Positions 61,481 through 64,000 of a stretch of 64,000 nt of DNA are shown here, piece by piece. The DNA comes from Desulfosarcina widdelii (GTDB lineage: Bacteria > Desulfobacterota > Desulfobacteria > Desulfobacterales > Desulfosarcinaceae). The notes below the pieces were generated by a model. That model made no database searches. It was not told the DNA's origin and worked only from the letters and a program-made list of their open reading frames with translations. The position numbers and the translations under genes were made by a program. Positions within the stretch are counted from its first letter, which is position 1. Each line of letters starts with the position of its first letter. The stretch lies in the NCBI RefSeq assembly GCF_009688965.1, contig NZ_AP021875.1, positions 3,596,001 through 3,660,000 of the forward strand, given 5' to 3'.

Positions 61481-61711
61481 ATGTTGACTGACAAAGAGGT
61501 ATGCAACCAACTCTCCTCACTTTATCCGGATTTTGGAACTTGCGGAGATAACTTAGACATAAACTGGGATGAGAGCAATGAAGCCTGGGCGGTCGATTTT
61601 GAGTATGCGGGCAACCAGATTCGCCACTATCTTGACAACAAGGATGCGGCTGCCTGTGTCCTCGAAGATCAATGCATTGGATTAGGAATCGAATTCGGGC
61701 AATTTCGCTAA
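61481..61711 (+). CDS. Small hypothetical protein of the sigma-54 locus
   Basis: 76 residues; excellent ribosome site AAGGAGGG before ATG 61481. MLTDKEVCNQLSSLYPDFGTCGDNLDINWDESNEAWAVDFEYAGNQIRHYLDNKDAAACVLEDQCIGLGIEF is acidic, with four cysteines, and predicts a compact alpha/beta fold. First gene downstream of the plus-strand sigma-54 promoter. No family is recognised. Confidence 0.7.
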   Translation: MLTDKEVCNQLSSLYPDFGTCGDNLDINWDESNEAWAVDFEYAGNQIRHYLDNKDAAACVLEDQCIGLGIEFGQFR

Positions 61712-61855
61712 GCCCATCGACCCTAAAAAGGATGAAAATTCTCCAATCTGAAAGATATGTTCGAAACCCAAATGCAGCAAGTATCACAGTATGACCAACC
61801 CGCGGGCATTACTCCATCGTGAGAACCACGTTAGGTCAGAAAGGAAACATTTTTC

Positions 61856-62011
61856 ATGGAAAACAACCGAACCGAACAAGACTTCGGCACCTATGGTCAA
61901 AGCCATATTTCCCCATCTCAACGGGAAGAGGAAGATCAGTGTTCCGAGATAGATGACACAAACGAATGCAGCGATGAATCGTGTTGCGAAACGTTCTGCT
62001 GCTGTTGTTAG
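61856..62011 (+). CDS. Second cysteine-rich small peptide
   Basis: 51 residues from ATG 61856 (AAAGGAAA upstream): MENNRTEQDFGTYGQSHISP.. then an acidic middle, and a C-terminus with eight cysteines ending ESCCETFCCCC. The design, a hydrophilic N-terminal half plus a Cys-cluster C-terminus, mirrors the 50-residue peptide encoded divergently at 60959-61111, although the sequences do not align closely. Same strand as, and 145 bases after, the 61481 gene. Confidence 0.55.
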   Translation: MENNRTEQDFGTYGQSHISPSQREEEDQCSEIDDTNECSDESCCETFCCCC

Positions 62012-62080
62012 AAAATGGACATCGCTTTGACTGTTTGACAGTTAATCTTTACGAGTTGATCCTATAAAAGGAGGCAGGCC

Positions 62081-62266
62081 ATGTTGAAAGCATCAAAAAC
62101 AAAGGCAAAACGATGTTGTGCCCGGGAGCATGAACAATTGGTCCACAAACTCGGCTCCTGTGAAATCGTATCCAATACTGCCGGTGAGCGGCATAGCTGT
62201 TATCGGAGGGAGTCCAAAAATAGCGGTGCCAGGGCCAAAGCATGCATGGCAGAAGGTGTCCATTGA
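62081..62266 (+). CDS. Possible small basic cysteine-containing protein
   Basis: 61 residues (MLKASKTKAKRCCAREHEQ...) behind a very strong ribosome site (AAAGGAGG). An overlapping frame (62118-62321) encodes a more protein-like stretch, SAPVKSYPILPVSGIAVIGGSPKIAVPGPKHAWQKV, so the gene may be frameshifted after about residue 10, or the second frame may be coincidental. The following 62267-62554 shows nothing else supportable. Confidence 0.35.
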   Translation: MLKASKTKAKRCCAREHEQLVHKLGSCEIVSNTAGERHSCYRRESKNSGARAKACMAEGVH

Positions 62267-62554
62267 AATCGCTCAACCCGATCACGGACAGCGCGACCAT
62301 TTGCTGTCGGAGAAGGAATAATATGGCCCGCTTTTACAGCCATCTATTTCGAATTCAGCGACTTTCCTCGATGAATGGTTCAAGGGATTCCTCCTTGCTT
62401 ACCAAGCCCGATTGAGTATTGCCGATTGGCGGCGACCACCCATATTGGATATGGATAGCATTACAGTTTGGCCATCAGGTGAAAGCAACACTCGCCGCAT
62501 AAGGGTATGTTGTCCATAAATGATGGCCGTTCAGTTTTATCATAAGGAGAGATC

Positions 62555-63049
62555 ATGCAAGCAAAGTCCGCAATTCCTGCATCTTCCGGCGTCTCGCAAG
62601 AACGTTTCGATTTCGGGGGCTTGGGCGTTAACTGGAAAATCAGCGGCCACATTACAGATAGCCGGTTTTCCGTTGTACATCATCCCATGGCGCCTCACGC
62701 GCTGGCAGCGCCGCTGCACCGGCATCATAACGAAGACGAATACTCCTACGTTATTGAAGGCAGGCTCGGTGCTTTGCTGGGAGAAGAGGTTGTCATCGCC
62801 GAAACCGGAGCATGGGTGATCAAACCCAGGAATCAATGGCATACCTTCTGGAATGCCGGAGAGACGCCCTGTGAAATCATCGAAATCATTTCACCCGCCG
62901 GTTTCGAAAATTATTTTCGTGAGGTGGCGGCCTCCTGGGGCGACATGGGGCGTTTTAAACTGACAAATGCCAAATACGCTCTCGACATGAATTTCGACAG
63001 CGTGCCAGTACTTTGCGAGCGTTTTGGTCTGACATTTCCCACCCTGTAA
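62555..63049 (+). CDS. Cupin-domain protein
   Basis: 164 residues; AAGGAGAG before ATG 62555. The cupin motifs are present: PLHRHHNEDEYSYVIEGRLGALLG (motif 1, with metal-binding His, His and Glu at about residues 50-60) and PRNQWHTFWNAGETPCEIIEIISP (motif 2, His at about 97). A single-domain small cupin, cytoplasmic; could be an isomerase, dioxygenase or binding protein. Followed 14 bases later by the FAD-linked oxidase gene, so the two are probably an operon acting on the same compound. Confidence 0.88.
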   Translation: MQAKSAIPASSGVSQERFDFGGLGVNWKISGHITDSRFSVVHHPMAPHALAAPLHRHHNEDEYSYVIEGRLGALLGEEVVIAETGAWVIKPRNQWHTFWNAGETPCEIIEIISPAGFENYFREVAASWGDMGRFKLTNAKYALDMNFDSVPVLCERFGLTFPTL

Positions 63050-63063
63050 TCAAGGAAACCATC

Positions 63064-64000
63064 ATGGATTCAATTAAAATAGATAACGATCGGTTAATAA
63101 AATTTAGAGAAACCTTCAAAGGTGCGGTGATCGGTCCTTCCGATTCACTCTACGAGCAAGCCCGCAGGGTATGGAACCACATGATCGACAGACGACCGGC
63201 GCTCATCGCCCAATGCTCGGACACACTGGATGTGGTGCGAGCCGTGAAGTTTGCCGAAGAAAACGATCTGCCTGTTGCCGTGAGAGGCGGCGGTCACAAT
63301 GTGGCCGGCTATGCAGTATGCGACAACGGAATGGTTATCGACATGTCACCCATGCGCGATGTGACGGTCGATCCGGAAAGCCGATCGGTACGAGTCGGTG
63401 CCGGTGCCCGTTGGGCGGATGTGGATCAGGCCACTCAGCCCTACGGTTTGGCAACTCCCGGTGGCGAGGTGTCGGAAACCGGCATCGCCGGCCTGACTCT
63501 TGGTGGAGGCGTGGGGTATCTGCGGCGCAAACATGGTCTGAGTTGCGACAATCTTCTTTCGGTTGACATGGTTACCTCCGATGGTCTGACAATTACGGCG
63601 AACGAAAACGAGAATGCCGACCTTTTCTGGGCAATCCGTGGCGGTGGCGGTAACTTTGGCGTGGTAACGGAGTTTGAATATCGTCTTCATCCCGTCGGAC
63701 CGGAAGTGATGACATTGAACACCTTTTACCCCATCGAGGCGGCAGAATATGTCTTTTCAGCATGGCTGAAGTTCACGCGTTCGGCCCCCGACGAAGCGAC
63801 GACGGCTTTTGCCATATGGCAGATCCCCGAGGACCCGGATCTCCCGGAAGCGCTTCACGGCAAGCCGGTTTGCCTTTTTGACGGCATGTATGCAGGATCG
63901 CCCGATACCGGTGAAGAAATTTTCCGACCACTGAGAGAGCTCGACGGCGCCCTTCTGGATTTGAGCGGGCGTGTCCCTTATCTCGAAGCGCAGCGTGCCT
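63064..64000 (+). CDS. FAD-linked oxidase (PCMH/BBE type), truncated by window end
   Basis: At least 312 residues, with the 3' end outside the window. ATG 63064 (AAGGAAACC upstream). FAD-binding PCMH domain: LPVAVRGGGHNVAGYAVCDNGMVIDMSPMRDVTVDPESRSVRVGAGARWADVD, where the histidine of RGGGHN is the usual covalent FAD site; then ATPGGEVSETGIAGLTLGGGVGYLRRKHGLSCDNLLSVDMVTSDG, with a cysteine at the position used for the second flavin bond in bicovalent members, and FWAIRGGGGNFGVVTEFEYRLHP. Berberine-bridge-like oxidases act on alcohols, sugars or antibiotics; the substrate here is unknown. Confidence 0.9.
   Translation, partial: MDSIKIDNDRLIKFRETFKGAVIGPSDSLYEQARRVWNHMIDRRPALIAQCSDTLDVVRAVKFAEENDLPVAVRGGGHNVAGYAVCDNGMVIDMSPMRDVTVDPESRSVRVGAGARWADVDQATQPYGLATPGGEVSETGIAGLTLGGGVGYLRRKHGLSCDNLLSVDMVTSDGLTITANENENADLFWAIRGGGGNFGVVTEFEYRLHPVGPEVMTLNTFYPIEAAEYVFSAWLKFTRSAPDEATTAFAIWQIPEDPDLPEALHGKPVCLFDGMYAGSPDTGEEIFRPLRELDGALLDLSGRVPYLEAQRA

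Noticed and set aside
62446..62466. TGGATATGGATAGCAT before the cupin gene as a sigma-54 promoter
   Set aside because: It resembles the 61418 promoter, but GG and GC are nine rather than ten bases apart, which sigma-54 promoters rarely tolerate.

Overview
The window looks like chromosomal DNA of a sulfate-reducing Desulfobacterota bacterium of the Desulfosarcina/Desulfatitalea/Desulfococcus kind. This is inferred from gene content: anaerobic (cbi) cobalamin synthesis with a periplasmic cobaltochelatase, a multihaem cytochrome, a DUF3786 corrinoid/Fe-S protein, a UGA-containing (selenocysteine) flavoprotein, beta-oxidation clusters with a TetR regulator, and many sigma-54 activators. No rRNA, tRNA, CRISPR array, transposase or phage gene was seen.

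Layout. 0-9.5 kb: a minus-strand acid-degradation operon (enoyl-CoA hydratase, acyl-CoA dehydrogenase, 3-hydroxyacyl-CoA dehydrogenase, thiolase, acyl-CoA ligase, small membrane protein plus SSS symporter) behind a readable promoter/operator and a divergent TetR gene. 9.6-12.3 kb: a cNMP/CBS/nucleotidyltransferase protein and a DnaQ-like exonuclease. 12.3-16 kb: a patchy region with two PPK2 C-terminal remnants flanking a secreted spondin-domain protein, and two lipoproteins. 16-25.8 kb: stand-alone genes (DUF3786, molybdenum-storage-like kinase fold, PAS-LuxR, FKBP-like/methyltransferase fusion, DUF523-DUF1722, katG, zinc-ribbon protein, cold-shock protein). 25.8-30.9 kb: histidine kinase with a STAS-like partner, a selenocysteine FAD-disulfide reductase, and a YchF-like GTPase.

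31-44 kb: a cobalamin riboswitch with a terminator, then a tightly overlapping plus-strand operon: cbiK (exported), an ABC corrinoid/metal importer (permease, ATPase, binding protein), cbiL, a gate-domain membrane protein, cbiA, cbiC, cbiD, cbiET, cbiF, cbiG, cbiH. Two details stand out: an apparent ATT start for cbiA and an apparent one-base slip at the cbiG/cbiH junction. Convergent to it is a nine-haem HAO-like cytochrome fused to membrane and cytochrome-b5-like modules.

46-57.8 kb: a minus-strand redox/nitrogen block: transhydrogenase (pntAA, pntAB and a pntB with a duplicated NADP-binding domain III), a sensor protein translationally coupled to pntB, a large NAD-glutamate dehydrogenase, two Rnk/GreA-C-like proteins, and a sigma-54 activator that shares the sensor's N-terminal domain.

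58-62.5 kb is the best candidate for an undescribed system: a PAS-sigma-54 activator whose promoter is bracketed by two TCAA-N4-TTGA dyads. About 3 kb away the same dyad appears twice in a divergent intergenic region, between two back-to-back sigma-54 (-24/-12) promoters. These drive small proteins, including an extremely cysteine-rich 50-residue peptide on one side, and a 76-residue protein followed by a second cysteine-rich peptide on the other. The window ends in a cupin gene and a truncated FAD-linked (BBE-type) oxidase.
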